Of a stretch of DNA of 64,000 nucleotides, positions 1-12,768 are shown one piece after another (position 1 is the stretch's first letter; each line of letters begins with the position of its first letter). Position numbers and translations under genes: made by a program. The notes under the pieces were generated by a model. It saw only the letters and a list, made by a program, of their open reading frames with translations. It ran no database searches and was not told where the DNA came from. This stretch comes from Nansenia antarctica. Lineage: Eukaryota > Chordata > Actinopteri > Argentiniformes > Microstomatidae. The stretch is taken from positions 34,279,710 through 34,343,709 of the forward strand of contig OZ022340.1 in the NCBI GenBank assembly GCA_963989245.1, in the 5' to 3' direction.

Positions 1-95
1 CTGAAATGAACTGATTGAAAAGAACCGATTGATATGAACTGATTGAAAAGGGCCTATTGATATGAACAGATTGAAGTGAACAGATTGACAATAGC
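1..95. repeat. degenerate short tandem repeat
   Basis: The motif GAACTGATTGA and close variants recur about every 20-24 bases from the window edge to about base 95. No gene is visible here. The array may extend beyond the window. Confidence 0.5.
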
Positions 96-358
96 AGGCC
101 TATTAAATACAATGGCAGTCAAAACTGTCCTTTTGAGCCGTCTTTGGGTCTTCAATATATACAAAGGGGTAAAGGAGCACCAAAATATGATGAATGAAAA
201 AACCTTTATTGTCGCCAATGGGGAAATTTTGTTGTCAAACAGCTTAGTAGGGCAGACAGAAAACATTCAATACATAAATAAATAAAACTATAAAATATAA
301 AATATAATATATAATATAATAATATAAAATTATGTCCTGCCTCGAAGGAACGATGAGA

Positions 359-489
359 GAGGGGCACTGTAATCCACTGTGTCGCGCCTCTGTAGTGGAT
401 GAGGGGCACTGTACGGTAGTGTCCTGCCTCTGTAGTGGATGAGGGGCACTGTACGGTAGCGTCCTGTCTCTGTAGTGGATGAGGGGCAG
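359..489. repeat. 40-bp tandem repeat, about 3.3 units
   Basis: Units of 40 bp end in TGTAGTGGAT at 400, 440 and 480 and restart with GAGGGGCACT. The units differ at only a few bases. The array stops just before the stop codon of the neighbouring minus-strand gene at 494, so it lies in that gene's 3' untranslated or flanking DNA. Confidence 0.85.
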
Positions 490-493
490 TTCC

Positions 494-1466
494 TCAGTGC
501 TTTTTGGCCAGGCTGGTGTTTGAGGCCACTGCAGAAGTCAAGTTGTGCCGCTTGACTGGTCGCCCAGCAGACAAGCGCCTTTTTGAGCCGCAGCTCTGCT
601 TCCTCCGTGCCACAGCTGTGGGCTGGCAGCCAATCATTGGGCCTGGCCGTTTGGCGGCCCGCCTCAAAGTGACTGCCCGTCTGCTGGTCAGAGTACTGCT
701 CCTTCCAAAGGTGTGGACAGCTGACAGTAGGCACGTTGTTTGGGTTACGTAAACATAGCAAAGCACAAATAATTTATATTTTACTGTAGGAGTATTTCTT
801 TGTTTTTGGTAGGCAACTGTGTTATTAGGGCAGTAATTAGCTAAGGTTCTTTGCCTCCACGATCGCGCATTAGTACTGTCCAATGCCTGCCTGCCTGCGT
901 ACCCGCTGACATCTTCATACAAATAATCTAGTACTAGTCCTTCCTTGTCCCCCTTCTCCTTTTTACCCTCTTCTTCACCTCTTCACTAGCTGATGTGTGG
1001 TGAGCTGTAGTGTGCACAAGCTGCAGCCTAAGCATCACCCAGGTGGGCGCTACACATTGGTTGTGATGTGGTGTGCCCCTTCTTCCTCTCCCACTGCACT
1101 TTGAGCATTGTTTGATGGAAAAGGGCTCTATAAATGCAATAAATTATTATTATGTTATCATTATAAATCATAAAAACCCAAAATTACCTCCTGATGTGAG
1201 CTTCAGAAGCTCAGCTTTCTGCTCAGCAGTAGTGGGAATGTAATTGTTGGACAAGCAGTGGTAGTGTTGCACCACTGCTTCTTGGTGCCTGCATGGTGCC
1301 CCTGTCTGTCCAGCTGGACAGGTGCACAGCTCAGACTCCATGTCCACCTCATACATTGCTGTCGACCCCTTGACCTTGAACAGCTTCTCCTCAATCTGTC
1401 AGACATTAAGAAAGAGAAGATTCTGTTTAAACACTAACTCAGTGTTGAAAGTTTCTGTGAATCTAA

Positions 1467-1561
<95 letters not shown>

Positions 1562-4237
1562 TTTAAAACTGTTACCTGCTGAATGTCGCTGGCTTCAATG
1601 CTGCTGTCATGAGCCAAGAAGCGGGAACGCTGGAAAGCCTCTCTGTGGCCAAGGGCAACATCAGTGATGCGGGCTACATAGTATGTCTCCAGCCGGGAGG
1701 TGAGCATATCAAAGAGCTGCGGAGGGTTGAACGCTTTGGTCCTCAGCATGATCTTGTCTTTGAGGACACGCATCGCCGCCTCCACAAAGTTATTTGTGTC
1801 GTTCCCTCGAGTACGCAGCTCCACTCTGAAGCTCAGCGCCCAGTCTTCCCTCCTGTTGTACAGCCGCTCCAGGTAGACCAGGTATTTACGGTACCTGGAA
1901 TGGATTACAAGACAAAAAGTGTATTACATTAACTATAGAGGTGCATCTCCTTCTGTATGTATGCAATGTTACAGGCATGAAATGTGTGAAATTACCATTT
2001 GTCAACTAAGTATCTTCACTATTGTAAAGCTAACTGTCTCTAAACTCCACACTAACCTGACAGCAACTGGATTTTCCCTGGCCTGCCTGTACAGCCTGTC
2101 TACCTCAGAGACCTCCCTGCTGTACAACATGTCCCTGATGAAGGCAAAGAGGGTTTTCCTGTCTCCCTTCTCCACATCACTCTCCTTACTCCACAGCCAC
2201 CTCCAGGTAGCTTGGAGGAGGTGGAAGGAGCAGAGCAGCAGTGTAGCCTCAGGAAATGCCTGCTTTAGAGCTCCCCTCTCTGCACTGGAGTCATCTGTCA
2301 GGAACACGCCAGGTCCTGCCTGTCCTTTCCCTGCAAAGCCTTCCCTTCCAATGAGCCCTTTCAGCAGCTCCAGCCCCTCAAAGATTGTGCCTTTGTCCTC
2401 CGCTTGAGTGATGATGATCCCAAGGGGAAGGCCACCTGCACATGTGTGTGTGAGGAGGAGGAAGACCCGGCAGTTCTCTCTGTCCATGTTCCCCGAGGAG
2501 TCGATGAAGCAGAGCTCCCCACTGTGCTTGTTGGTGTGAAGGCGTTTCATCAGTGGGGAGCATATCGCGATGAGAGGAGCTCCAGCAGAGGAAGTGGTCA
2601 TCCTGGCACACACTTCTCCACACTTGGTGTTGTACTCCACCACCTGTCGTTCCAGAGCTTCCAGCATAGAAGGGCCTTGCTGTGCACCATACTCTCCCCT
2701 GCACACCTTTTGGAAGAGTCTGAACAAAAAAATGTTAGCCAATAAAGTTATAATATGCATGCTGTATACCGTTTCAAACTATACATCCCACTCCACTGCT
2801 CATATATGTTCAAATGTGTGACACATACACAACCATCATCAACATAGTATTATACAGTCTCAACCCCAATCATGTGAGGGGTCTTTTGACAATACATACA
2901 TAATAACTACAATATGATCTTAAAAAAAAGGTGCACCTTTGGACAAACTGGAGGTCTGGGCAGATCTCTCTGTTCGCTGAGGCATGGACATATCTCACGC
3001 CATACTGCATTTGCAGGTCGTGCTTCAACACACAAAGTGCTGATGTGGGAGAGTGGCCGATTTCAAAAAGCCTCGTCAGCCTCTCAATTGATGCCTTCCC
3101 CACATCTCTATGCCCAAGGGCCTCGGCCACAAACAGGTTGTGGTTGTGGGTGTTCTTTACCCTGACTTCCAATGGGAAGTCAGGCATGTGTCTGTCCTTG
3201 CAGCTGTTGACAGAATCATATCAACATTATGTTAAGTTTGAGCCAGTGAATGAGGGAATCAGTGGATTGGTGAGGTAACAAGGAGGATGTGGATGAGTTG
3301 AAATACTTGGCGTCAACTATCCAAAGTAATGGAGAGCGTAAAATAGAGGTGAAGAAGATAGTGCAAGCTGGGTGGAGTGGGTGGAGAAGTGTCTTAAGAA
3401 TGATTTGTGACAGAATGCTACCAGAATTCTACCACCAATAGTGAAAAGGAAAGTTTACACGTGGTGGCATTGTCTGACAAATAACTAAACAAGAGGCAGA
3501 GCTTGGTTTTGGACATGGCAGATAGGAGACAAGCTGGTAGGGGTAAGGATGCTGGAGATAGAGCTGAAGGAAAAGGCGGAGGCCTAAAAGAAGGTATATG
3601 GTGTGGTGAGGGTGGACATGCAGATGGTTGGAGTGAGAGAAGCTGATACAGGACAGTTTAAAATGGAAAAAAATACTCTGCTAACGAGGATGTTAAGTTT
3701 AAGCCAAGGATGAATATAACAACATGATTATCAGCGTACAGTAGACCTGCATACATCTCTCAACTCACCGGCTAATCCGCCGCCTTAGAGGCTGGCACTG
3801 TTTCAGGGTGAGAGACATTGTGGCTGGACAGCATGTGTTTTTAGATGAAGGTCTCGAATTGGCCGTCATAGACCTCACATCAACATGGTGCTGACACTTG
3901 TAGTCCACCTAAACAAAACATATATTCACTATATAAACGTAAAGTGGAAGGAGTTGAGAACCTATGTGAATGCCATCCGCCTGATACGTGACTGTTTGGA
4001 GCAGGCACAAGACATTTTAACTGTTACCCTGAAAAGAACGCGCTTTGCCAGACATGGCATGGTTCTTTGGACCCTCCATGTTACCCCGGAGTGTTTTGCT
4101 GCCTTCACCCACTCCCTTGCCTCGTCCTCTGTCCTGACCTGGACTCTAATTTGTGCCTCAAATGAAGCATGATCCCTTGGTGATGGCAGGTCCATGTATT
4201 TGCACACATGGTATGTGTGATCAGGGGGTAGCCAACT
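494..4237 (-). CDS. MULE-transposase/SWIM zinc-finger protein gene (5' exon or exons missing)
   Basis: Seven minus-strand exons can be traced with GT/AG junctions and unbroken phase: 4028-4237, 3769-3908, 2937-3203, 2057-2719, 1576-1894, 1188-1395 and 494-720 (stop TGA). They total 678 codons. The middle exon carries a MULE-type transposase core: an acidic FIDSSGNMDREN motif, then FLTDDSSAERGAL, then CSFHLLQATW. The 1188-1395 exon carries a SWIM-type zinc finger (CTCPAGQTGAPCRHQ, pattern C-x-C...C-x-H). The last exon is basic. The first traced exon begins at a splice acceptor, so the start codon lies upstream and was not found. Perfect phase over six introns suggests a maintained, possibly domesticated gene rather than a dead transposon. 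A multi-copy transposon-derived gene family is equally possible. Cellular role unknown; the domains suggest nuclear DNA binding. Confidence 0.8.
1468..1560. repeat. (AGT)n microsatellite
   Basis: About 31 uninterrupted AGT triplets lie in the intron between the exons at 1188-1395 and 1576-1894 of the SWIM/MULE gene. Translations through it give poly-Val or poly-Thr and are not coding. Confidence 0.95.
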
Positions 4238-4738
4238 CTGCAGATGGAAGCCACAGAGGAAGAAAATACAATTAGTATGGACGGATATACATTGGGACTT
4301 TTACCTCATAACCTTATCCTACAATGATGACTTATTGCGATTCTCATCAGTTCCCTTCTTCCAGTTGCTAGGTTCATAAATAAACACTTTAGGGCTCAAT
4401 CTGTCAATAACAAGCTAGTACTCAACAATAAGCAATCCGGTCTTCTCTGGTCATAACTGTCATCATATTTCATATTTACATGCTAACAGCAATGTAATTT
4501 GAAGGGCTTGACTTTGTAGCCTACATAATGTGTGAACACATTACTTTTTCCTTGTGATGAGTTCACTTGTCTGAAGGACAAGTAGGCTACAGTACATGAA
4601 AAAGCCCTGCTAAACTTTAACGTTATACCTTCAATTGAGGATATTCCTCCACGTTTTCCCTGACATCTGAGCACACACTGACCTGAGTGCTACTGACAGT
4701 GACAGGGTTCACTGATGGTCTGTAAATTACCAAGGAGA

Positions 4739-4773
<35 letters not shown>

Positions 4774-5219
4774 GTGTTAGGTTCAAAACGTAGGAGCAAT
4801 AACCAAAATCATGAATGAAAGACCCAAATATGTACTTTTCACAATGCACATGGAGTTCATATTTTAACTTTAGAAACGTTGATAAATGAAACCTACGCGG
4901 GCGCAGCATAAGTGCGGCAGTCTTGCATCGACATCTTGTAGCGAGGCATCGACATCTTGCAGCGAGGAAAGAGATGCGCAGCCTGGGGGCGGCGAGTCGA
5001 GCCCGCTGGGCGTGGCGGAGCCCGCTGGGCGTGGCGGAGGGCGTGGTCTACCCCAACTACGGTGGGAATCGTTAGGACGCTGCCCGGCCATGAGCTAAAT
5101 TATACTGGATTTTCCTCCGGTGTCTGGGGGTTCGCAAAGGGAGTGAGCAGCCATGTTTTCAATGTCACCTGATAAGAATAAGACCATTATAGTAGCCTAT
5201 TACAGTATAAGCATTTGCC
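4238..5219. other. no gene seen; short GAT microsatellite
   Basis: This stretch should hold the 5' end of the SWIM/MULE gene, but no exon with a start codon and matching donor could be picked with confidence. A (GAT)n run lies at 4739-4771. A GC-rich patch at 4890-5060 holds small direct repeats (GCATCGACATCTTG twice, GCCCGCTGGGCGTGGCGGA twice) and could be a promoter or CpG region. Confidence 0.4.
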
Positions 5220-5224
5220 TGGTT

Positions 5225-5851
5225 AGTTGTCATCAGCACTCAAGTTGAGGGGGGATGAGGGGGGATGGCATCCCCTCTGAAATAAAAACGATCAAAATCA
5301 TCCCCCTTCTAAAACCCTTTCCATCCCTTATGTCATTTTATCAATGAACGCGGTATTACTGCTATTTCAACATTTAGTTTTGCGCATATTGAGTAAAATA
5401 CTGTGGGCGAGGGGGGGGGGCACGCACACATGCAATTACATTTTTACCAAGTTACTGACACTGAAGTCACTGACGCTGTGGGGATGCTAAAATTATCCCC
5501 ATATGATAAAATCCACCATCCCCCCTGATTTTCTTTTACAACTTGAGTACTGGTTGTCATGATCAAACGTTACAAATTCAACTTACCGAGAAGCCACCCT
5601 TCTCTGCCCTCTCCCGCTCACTTGGCTTAATTCAGCCGCTATAATTGAGCCGCTATCACAGGGCGTAAATACAAAGCTCATTCACCTGCGTTCAATTTCA
5701 AGTATTTATTTGGTATTTATAGACTTTAGTACGTAAGCAATTTTAAACAAGCACAGCCTGTTTTATAAATAATGCTTACGTCCGTTTAGAAAAATGTGCT
5801 TACGTGCAAGTCAAAGATGACGTTCAAGTACTTTTTTATAAATGAGGCCCC
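5225..5851. mobile_element. PIF-Harbinger-type fragment, non-coding
   Basis: The right edge (TTTATAAATGAGGCCC near 5850) matches the ends of the complete element at 6036-8125. Internal blocks (CACAGGGCGTAAATAC, the AAACGGACGTAAGC type, and the strand-symmetric ATCCCCC blocks) recur at 7380-7700 and 12,769-13,500. No transposase ORF is seen. The left boundary is uncertain. Confidence 0.6.
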
Positions 5852-5879
5852 AGTGTGTAATTGGGGGGACCAAAGAGTC

Positions 5880-8800
5880 TCTATGGGTTTTCAAAAAAAT
5901 TGGTATCAAGCCCATAAGCATCCTTAGCTTTGGAACTGTTGAGTGTATCAATCATTTTGGTCACCTCCAACTCTGTTATTTCCTCTAAATTGAAAATAGG
6001 CTGTGCATGATTAATAGTACTATGGGTGGCATCAGGGGCCTCATTCATAAAGAAATACTTGAACGTCATCTTTGACTTTCACGTAAGCACATTTTTCTAA
6101 ACGGACGTGAGCATTATTTATAAAACGGGCTGAGATGGTTTAAAGTTGCGTACGTGCTTCTGAAGCGGGTTGGAATGACTGGTATGAATGAGTGGGCGTG
6201 TCAGAACGTAGTGGTGCGAATGAGTGTTTGTGTGTACGTCCATCTGCTTCTCCACAGGTGGTCCCAATCACAATCACTCCCATGATTGTGAGTATAAATG
6301 CCGGTGCTTCCGTTCCACGAGAGAGGGGACCTTCCTTCCACGCACCGGCCATCGAGGGCTCGAACGACGGGAACGGACCTACGATTCCACACCACCCGAG
6401 AGACTTTATACAACGCCCTCAATTCATCACAGTAAAGGGAAGTCGTACTACCCTTGCCTGTGTGTGAGTTGAGCAACACCGGTTTTCTCCTTTTGTATGT
6501 GTCTGACGACTGATTCTGCCTCCCCCTCCCCCTACCCGCAGCACACCGGACCAGCCAACCATCGCCGAACGCCGGGCGACGATCGAGGATTGCGGGAACG
6601 ATCAACACCTATCCACGGGCGCCTATCGCGAACAACCCGCTCCCTGGACTTCCACCGAGAGTCGCAAGACTGAGCGACATCACTGACACTGAAGTGCTGG
6701 GATTCCCTCTCACCCCGCTCCCGATTAGACGAGACTGTGGGTTGGGCCTTGAGTGGGCGGCGCTATCCATTCGAACTATCCTCACCATCAGGTTTAGTAG
6801 TTTTAGGTACACTAGTATTTTTAGCAGAGTTCCGGTTAGAAGCCTAGTCTCGGCTGCCCGCTTGGAGGTAACAGTATAGTTCAGGTAGGACCAGTGTAGT
6901 CAGCTGCAGTGTGCAGTGTTTCGCATGCCTTATTGGGTACAGCCTACCCCATACGTTATTTAACAGTGTATTTGCAGTGATACGTTTTGCAGTGTATTTG
7001 CAGTGATACGGTTTTTCTGTGGTTTACTGTGTGCAGTGTTATTTTAGAGCAGCATTACTCAGACTCTCCATCAGGGGGAGCCAAACTGGTCCCAACTGTA
7101 TCGTTGTCCCAAAGCATAGTGGCTGTGACTGGTGCCGCCTGACCACTCTGCCTTAGAGATTGATTTTATACTTTTAATATTACTCGTCCTGATCCTGGTG
7201 CAGGTGGTTTTTTATGAATTGTTAATAAACTTATGGTTGCAATATACTGTATATCGCCTCCTCTTGTTGTGTACTCAAGGGTCCTAGTATATCCTGTACG
7301 GCTACACTTCCTTCTATAAATACCAAACATACTTGGAATTGAACGCAGGTGAATGAGGTTTGTATTAACGCCCTGTGATAGAGGCTCAATTATAGCGGCT
7401 GAATGAAGCCAAATGCTATAATATAATATAATACAGACAGACAATACTGACAATATTATATACTGTCTGTATTATATTATATTATAGCACTTGGCTTCAT
7501 TCAGCCGCTATTTGAGCCGCTATCACAGGGCGTTAATACTATATTATAGGGTAGGCGTGCGTCTGGAAGGGGAGAGGGCAGTAATACCACGTTCATTGAT
7601 AAAATGACATAAGGGATGGAAAGGGGGGATGGCAGTTTTAGACGGGGGATGATTTGGACTGTTTTTATTTCAGGGGGGATGCCATTCCCCCTCATCCCGA
7701 CTCAACTCGAAATCCAGTATCATTTAGCGCGTGGCCGGGCAATTAGGCATGTTGAAGAGAGATAGACAGCTCCGGAGGGATATAAAGAAAGACTGAAATA
7801 CAATCATAAACATTAGTTCCCTTTCAATCTTGAATTAAACTCATTTTCTCGGCTGATAACAACATCGTTAATTTTATTACGAGCCACTTGCATGAATTAC
7901 AGTAGGCAACGTTTTTCCAGTGCAGCTCACATGCCTGTAATAACTCCGCATAACCAGTAGGTAATGTACGTAAGCAAGTTGAATACTCGACGTCGAGCTA
8001 CGATCGTTTCCACGATCAAATTGACTCACGTTGAAATGTTATAAATCACTACGTTGACGTGGTTTTCTACGTACGACACGGGTAAGATCAACATTTGATC
8101 TAAGCACCCGTTATGAATGAGGCCCCAGATGAGGTAAAACACTGTGTTATCTCCTGGACAGAATCCAAGAAGAAACAATTTAATTGAGTGGCTAAAGTCA
8201 GTGGGTTTTTCACTATTTCATTATTAATTTTGAGTTCTTTGTTTGTTTTGTCGACCAATTAGTTTATTAATATTTTGCTTATCAAATTATCTTACCATTC
8301 CCTTTAGCATCTTTGATCATGTCCATAAAATAATTCGCTTTGGCCGTTCGCTTAGTATTTATTTCTTTATTCCTCATTGAAGTGAATTTCTGTCTGTCTG
8401 TCTGTCTGTCTGCCTGTCAGCCTATCAGTCAGGCCAGAATTCAGAAATGTTTTGAGCAGAAGGTCGCTTTCTTTCATCTGTCTCCTACATTCATCGTTCA
8501 ACCAGGATAACATGTCCTTCTTTCTTCTATTTTGACTCCTCGTCTTGGTAAAGGACAACACAACTTCATTAATTGTTGCCAAAAATTAATCGCAGCCACT
8601 CTCTATGTCCTTACTCAGGAGAACTTTACTCCAGTCCTGCTCTTTAAGTGCTGCCACAAGATGGTGCTGTTGACTCTTTGGAACTGTGTTCTGATACACA
8701 GTAGGCCTAGATTTTAATGAATTAGAGAATCATTGTTTTGTTAGCTTTCTTGAAAAGAAAATTGCATTTTGATCGGATAGACCGGTCAAAAAATGATAGG

Positions 8801-9344
8801 TCTTAGTTATTATTTCTGGTCGATTGGTAAACAATAGATCTATTCTAGTTTTTGAAGTAGGAGTTATCCTAGTAGACTTTTCTATAAGTTGAGTAAAACC
8901 CAAGTAATCAGTGATCTGCTTGAGATTTTTCCTTTCCTTATTTACATCCCAGTTAATGTTAAGGTCACCAACAACAATTATTTCCTTCTTAGAATCACAG
9001 TGATTGAGGGCGACCTTCAACTCATCATAGAAGTCTACCTTTGTTGAGGGTTTCCTGTAAATACAAATGACACAAAGGGACATTTCAGGAGAGAGTGAGA
9101 TGTTCACACCAACACATTCCAAATCTACTTCTCTTGGCCATTCGATGTGAGTACATTTCAAGGAGCTTTTGACGTACAGCAAAGCCCCTCCATGCCTGTC
9201 TTGGTCCCTGTCTTTCCTAAAAACATTATAGCCAGGCATGGTTATTACTGCCTGTGGAGAGGAATGGGTTAACCAAGTTTCTGTCAGACCTAGAAAGTCA
9301 ATATTAGAATTGCAGAGTAGATGCTCCAGTTGTTGTGATTCCAC
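5880..9344 (-). pseudogene. LINE (non-LTR retrotransposon) pseudogene, split by a Harbinger-type insertion
   Basis: The minus-strand reading at 9344-8730 is an endonuclease/exonuclease/phosphatase-type LINE endonuclease, with LTETWL near the start, GDLNINWD in the middle and RIDLLFTN near the end. Further LINE coding remnants lie at 8582-8367. The reading resumes at 6035-5880, on the far side of the element at 6036-8125, with a typical pre-RT linker (SSKAKDAYGLD). The reverse transcriptase itself is missing, so the copy is dead. Clade not determined. Confidence 0.8.
6036..8125. mobile_element. PIF-Harbinger-type DNA transposon, non-autonomous, 2.1 kb
   Basis: Terminal inverted repeats are GGGCCTCATTCATAA on the left and TTATGAATGAGGCCC on the right. 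They are flanked by the 3-bp direct repeat CAG (6033-6035 and 8126-8128), the size and CWG form used by some PIF/Harbinger elements. The element interrupts the minus-strand LINE at 5880-9344, so it is the younger insertion. No recognisable transposase or Myb-like ORF is present. Open frames around 6190-6880 do not resemble a known protein. Confidence 0.85.
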
Positions 9345-9392
9345 GTTTAGGAATCATACTGCGAATATTTAGGTGTCCACCAAATAGCCCTA

Positions 9393-9508
9393 ACATACAG
9401 ACAGAACCTAGTAATACACCCTGTCAACATACAGACAGAACCTAGTAATACACCCTGTCAACATACAGACAGAACCTAGTAATACACCCTGATAACATAC
9501 AGAAAGAG
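9393..9508. repeat. 34-bp tandem repeat, about 3.3 units
   Basis: The unit, beginning ACATACAGACAGAACCTAGT, repeats three times almost exactly and then decays. The next 800 bases (to about 10,330) are AT-rich, with no gene seen. Confidence 0.85.
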
Positions 9509-10349
9509 ACGGAGTAGGGGTAAATTAATAAACATTGAAAAGGAAATAAAACTTAACAGGCTTTCTTCCTAGTTCATATGAGAAAGATACCAACGTTTCG
9601 GTCAACAGACCTGCATCAGGGTGTTTCCAGACATGAGTTTTTTCAAATTTGTACAAGTATCCAATAGACAAATAACGTCACAGGTGCATACAATCATGGA
9701 GCTGGGATTGCATCTCTCACATGCCAGTGCACACAAGCATAGGCTATTATTTACAATATATACAAGTTAGAAAATGGCAATAGCAAATTCGCAATTTCTT
9801 ATTTTGAAAATATATTGCATACAAAAAGTACACTTAAAGAACACATGAACCCTAGCATAATACATAATATACTGTACATAAGAACATCAAATAGTTTGGC
9901 AATGGCAAGGACTCCATAATACATTTCACATATTATATTATATTGTATTAGATTAGATTAGATTAGATCTAGCATCTAACCAGAAGTGCAAATAGTGATG
10001 TAGTGCAAACTCAACAGCATGATTGTAGAAAATAGGATATGTACAGTTATGAAATGATAAGTACAGTATGATAAGTATCATAGGTAGTATGTATATACAA
10101 GAGATGGATAACAATAAGCTATGTACATTTATGGGATATACAAATGTATAATTAGAGACTAATATGAAAGGGTATGTACAAAATATGTGCAAAAATATGG
10201 ATTGCAAAAGTAAGTATGTGCAACAGCAGTAGTGCAAAGGCTACATATATTTAGTGTTCACAATGACCACGGGTATGTGCAAACAGCAGTAGTGCAAAGG
10301 CTAAATTGAGTGTCCACAGTGATCGGGACATGCTTGATTTAATCCTAAC

Positions 10350-10485
10350 CCTACGTTCCAGAATGTGGAACTCCCTGCCAGAAGATATTAGAGAGGTGGA
10401 CTCAGTACACCATTATAAACGACAGCTGAAAATCCTTTTAACCTGGAATACAATCACTAATACTCCTATTTTCCTACTCTTTTAA
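10350..10485 (+). pseudogene. LINE reverse-transcriptase C-terminal fragment
   Basis: The plus-strand reading from about 10,358 gives RMWNSLPEDIREVDSVHHYK followed by KRQLKILL and a stop. This is the usual C-terminal tail of fish LINE ORF2 proteins. Only the last 40 or so residues remain. Confidence 0.65.
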
Positions 10486-10724
10486 CTTTTTTTCCCCTTC
10501 TTTTTATTAATGTAGATTCATTGAGATAAGTAGAGGGTTGAGCTCAGCAGATTGCGTATGTGAGCAGTTAGGGTTAGGGTCAGGGCAAACCAATATGTGC
10601 ACACATAAACCCACCCACACACACACACACACACTGTCCGTCCTCCTGTATGTTGAGCAGTAGTTCAGGGTCGACTACAGCCGTTTTCTGGCCAGTGAAG
10701 TCAGCTTTCAGCTGCGGTTTGGTC

Positions 10725-10832
10725 ATGTCTGGAGTGCGGAGCGTGGTGCTGCTGTGGGGCTGTGTCTGCCTCTGTGCCCCTGCTCTGTCTCATGGAGCTC
10801 TAGTCATCTCCCGGGAAACCACCACGCCACAG
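10725..10832 (+). CDS. itih: inter-alpha-trypsin inhibitor heavy chain, putative exon 1 (signal peptide)
   Basis: The exon has ATG at 10,725 and encodes 36 residues: a short polar start, a hydrophobic core (VVLLWGCVCLCAPAL) and a small-residue cleavage region (LSHG). It ends in CAG before a GTGACT donor, in phase 0. The next exon with clear ITIH homology (60,613) also starts in phase 0 on the same strand, so the two can join directly. ITIH heavy chains are secreted plasma and matrix proteins that bind hyaluronan and need such a signal peptide. The assignment rests on signal-peptide character, phase and strand. The 50 kb gap leaves room for another owner of this exon. Confidence 0.55.
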
Positions 10833-11459
10833 GTGACTACTACAGTAATAGTATTACTCCTTCTATACTCTACTGTTACTCTCTGTTGTTTTCCATGTGT
10901 TCATGCATCTTTTCTATATGAGCTGCTTTTCCATCCTGTCCTCTGCTGTAACACAACTCTGAGCCCCTCCCCTCACTGTTCTGTGTTCATTCCCTCAGTT
11001 TTTATTTTAATTTTATTTAGCACACAGTAAAAAAACAACTCATACATACAATAACCGTAGTACATCATAGGTAGAGTAGGTGCAAGGAAGACAAGAATCC
11101 CTGAGGGGCTTATCGAGCGTCTCCCTTGATCATAGAATTTGATTAACAGGTAATGAAAAAAGAAATCAAGGAAAAATATACAAATGACAGAACAAAATAA
11201 AGAGATCAATAAAGAACAAAGATAGTAAACTTTACATACAGAGAAACACATTACGTAGGTAAATCAATTGTGATCAAGGAATAGGTGTTGTTTGACAGCC
11301 TTTTTGAACAAGTAGGGTGAGAGGTCAAAGAAATGAGAAATCAATGGACAGAGGTAGCAACAGTAACAGTTACTATCCTTGTAGTCTCATGTCTCTACTC
11401 CGTTGCAGCTCTGCTCTGAACTCCTGTTCATAATACTGAGTTTCATTCCTGTTACTACC

Positions 11460-12230
11460 TCTGTCCATTGATCATTTTTTATTTTATTTTATTTAACCTT
11501 TAACCAGGCAGGCCAATAAGAACACATTCTTATTTGCATTGGCAGCCTGGCAAAAGACAAAAGCCTCTTGAGGGGGCTGAAAAGAAATCAGGTTACATCT
11601 TAAAAACAAAGAACACACGACAGACAGCGCACACATCCAAGCATTTCCAGCACAGTTAAAAGATAGAAACATACGTACATCTCCACACCTCCTCCACTTA
11701 CAGTCACAGCATCATTATATAACTTAAAAGGACAGCGTCACACATCCACATAAACGCGCACAACCTTACGCACAACAGAAAGCACACTAACAGAATTTTA
11801 AAAAATAGCAATACATACATATGCACATTTGGACAGACACAGGAAGTCAACAGGCATGCATGGGACAGACAGTAAGCAGCCAACAGGGAAGGTTTGGAAA
11901 AACACTAGAGGGTTGAGAAACAGTTGCATGTGTCAGTGAGAATGTCCATGATTTGGAGATATGAGTGTCCAGTTTGACTGTCTGTAAATTGTTCCAATCA
12001 TTGGCTGCAGCAGCCCTGAATGAAGATTTACCTTGTGCCTTGTGATTTACCTCGCAAGTGACACAGGTAGGAGGGGGACAGACCAAGGAGAGTTTTGTAA
12101 ATAAGCATGAGCCAGTGGATATTGCGATGGGTGTGCAGGGATGGCCAGTTGAGTGCAGTGGTGTGTTTTGAAAGGGGCATTAGTGGCAAACCGGATAGCA
12201 GAGTGGTAGAGAACATCCAGCTTTTGGAGT
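11460..12230 (-). pseudogene. repeat block with LINE RT C-terminal fragment
   Basis: At 11,470-11,570 lies a dispersed fish repeat (TTTAACCAGGCAGGCCAATA type). From about 12,220 down to 11,850 the minus strand encodes pieces of a LINE reverse-transcriptase C-terminus (HWLMLIYKTLLGLSPSYL, then KSSFRAAAANDWNNLQ) in two frames. The frame breaks show the fragment is dead. Confidence 0.55.
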
Positions 12231-12424
12231 GCGCCCTTGCATGCTGTCCTATATACGTCGTCCTCTCAGGCTCTCAGAGACCTCTGACACCTTCAGGGAC
12301 AATGTGGAGACAGTATAGTAACAGTACATTGTGTGTGCATGGGCGCGCGTGTGTCTCTGATGGAAGGGGAGTCATGTGGGTCTATGACTCTAATTTTCTC
12401 TTTCACCAATTCCCTTCATACCTT

Positions 12425-12432
12425 GTTGCTGC

Positions 12433-12466
<34 letters not shown>

Positions 12467-12486
12467 GCTGCTGCTGCTGCTGCTGT
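12425..12486. repeat. (TTG)n(CTG)n microsatellite
   Basis: A compound trinucleotide tract of TTG units flanked by CTG units. It gives poly-Val or poly-Ala in translation and is not coding. Confidence 0.95.
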
Positions 12487-12768
12487 AGGTGTTTATTTAT
12501 ACTATCTACAGTATATACTAATTACAGTCGCTGAGTTTCATTGAAGGGTGTAATCAGTTGCAAAATGTTGCATAATGACATAGATCTACAATGACCTTTG
12601 CTTTTGTTTATTTCTGAACTCTGATGGTGGTACAAGGTTACTGAAGGTACACTGATTAAAACAGGAGTCATACAGACATCAACCCCTCATCACTCCCCAT
12701 GATGATTCTAACTTTGTTTATGCCAAAGCCCTACCAGGTCATGGTTAAGTAAATATTTGAGAGACCTC

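Noticed and set aside
1322..1582. Poly-Val or poly-Thr frames
   Set aside because: Translations of the (AGT)n microsatellite in an intron of the SWIM/MULE gene.
6192..6608. Overlapping open frames inside the Harbinger-type element
   Set aside because: Short, overlapping on both strands, no similarity to Harbinger transposase or Myb-like protein.
12270..12315. Candidate second itih exon (TCTCAG acceptor, GTATAG donor)
   Set aside because: Phase from exon 1 gives a stop in one reading and a mismatch in the other. No ITIH-like residues.
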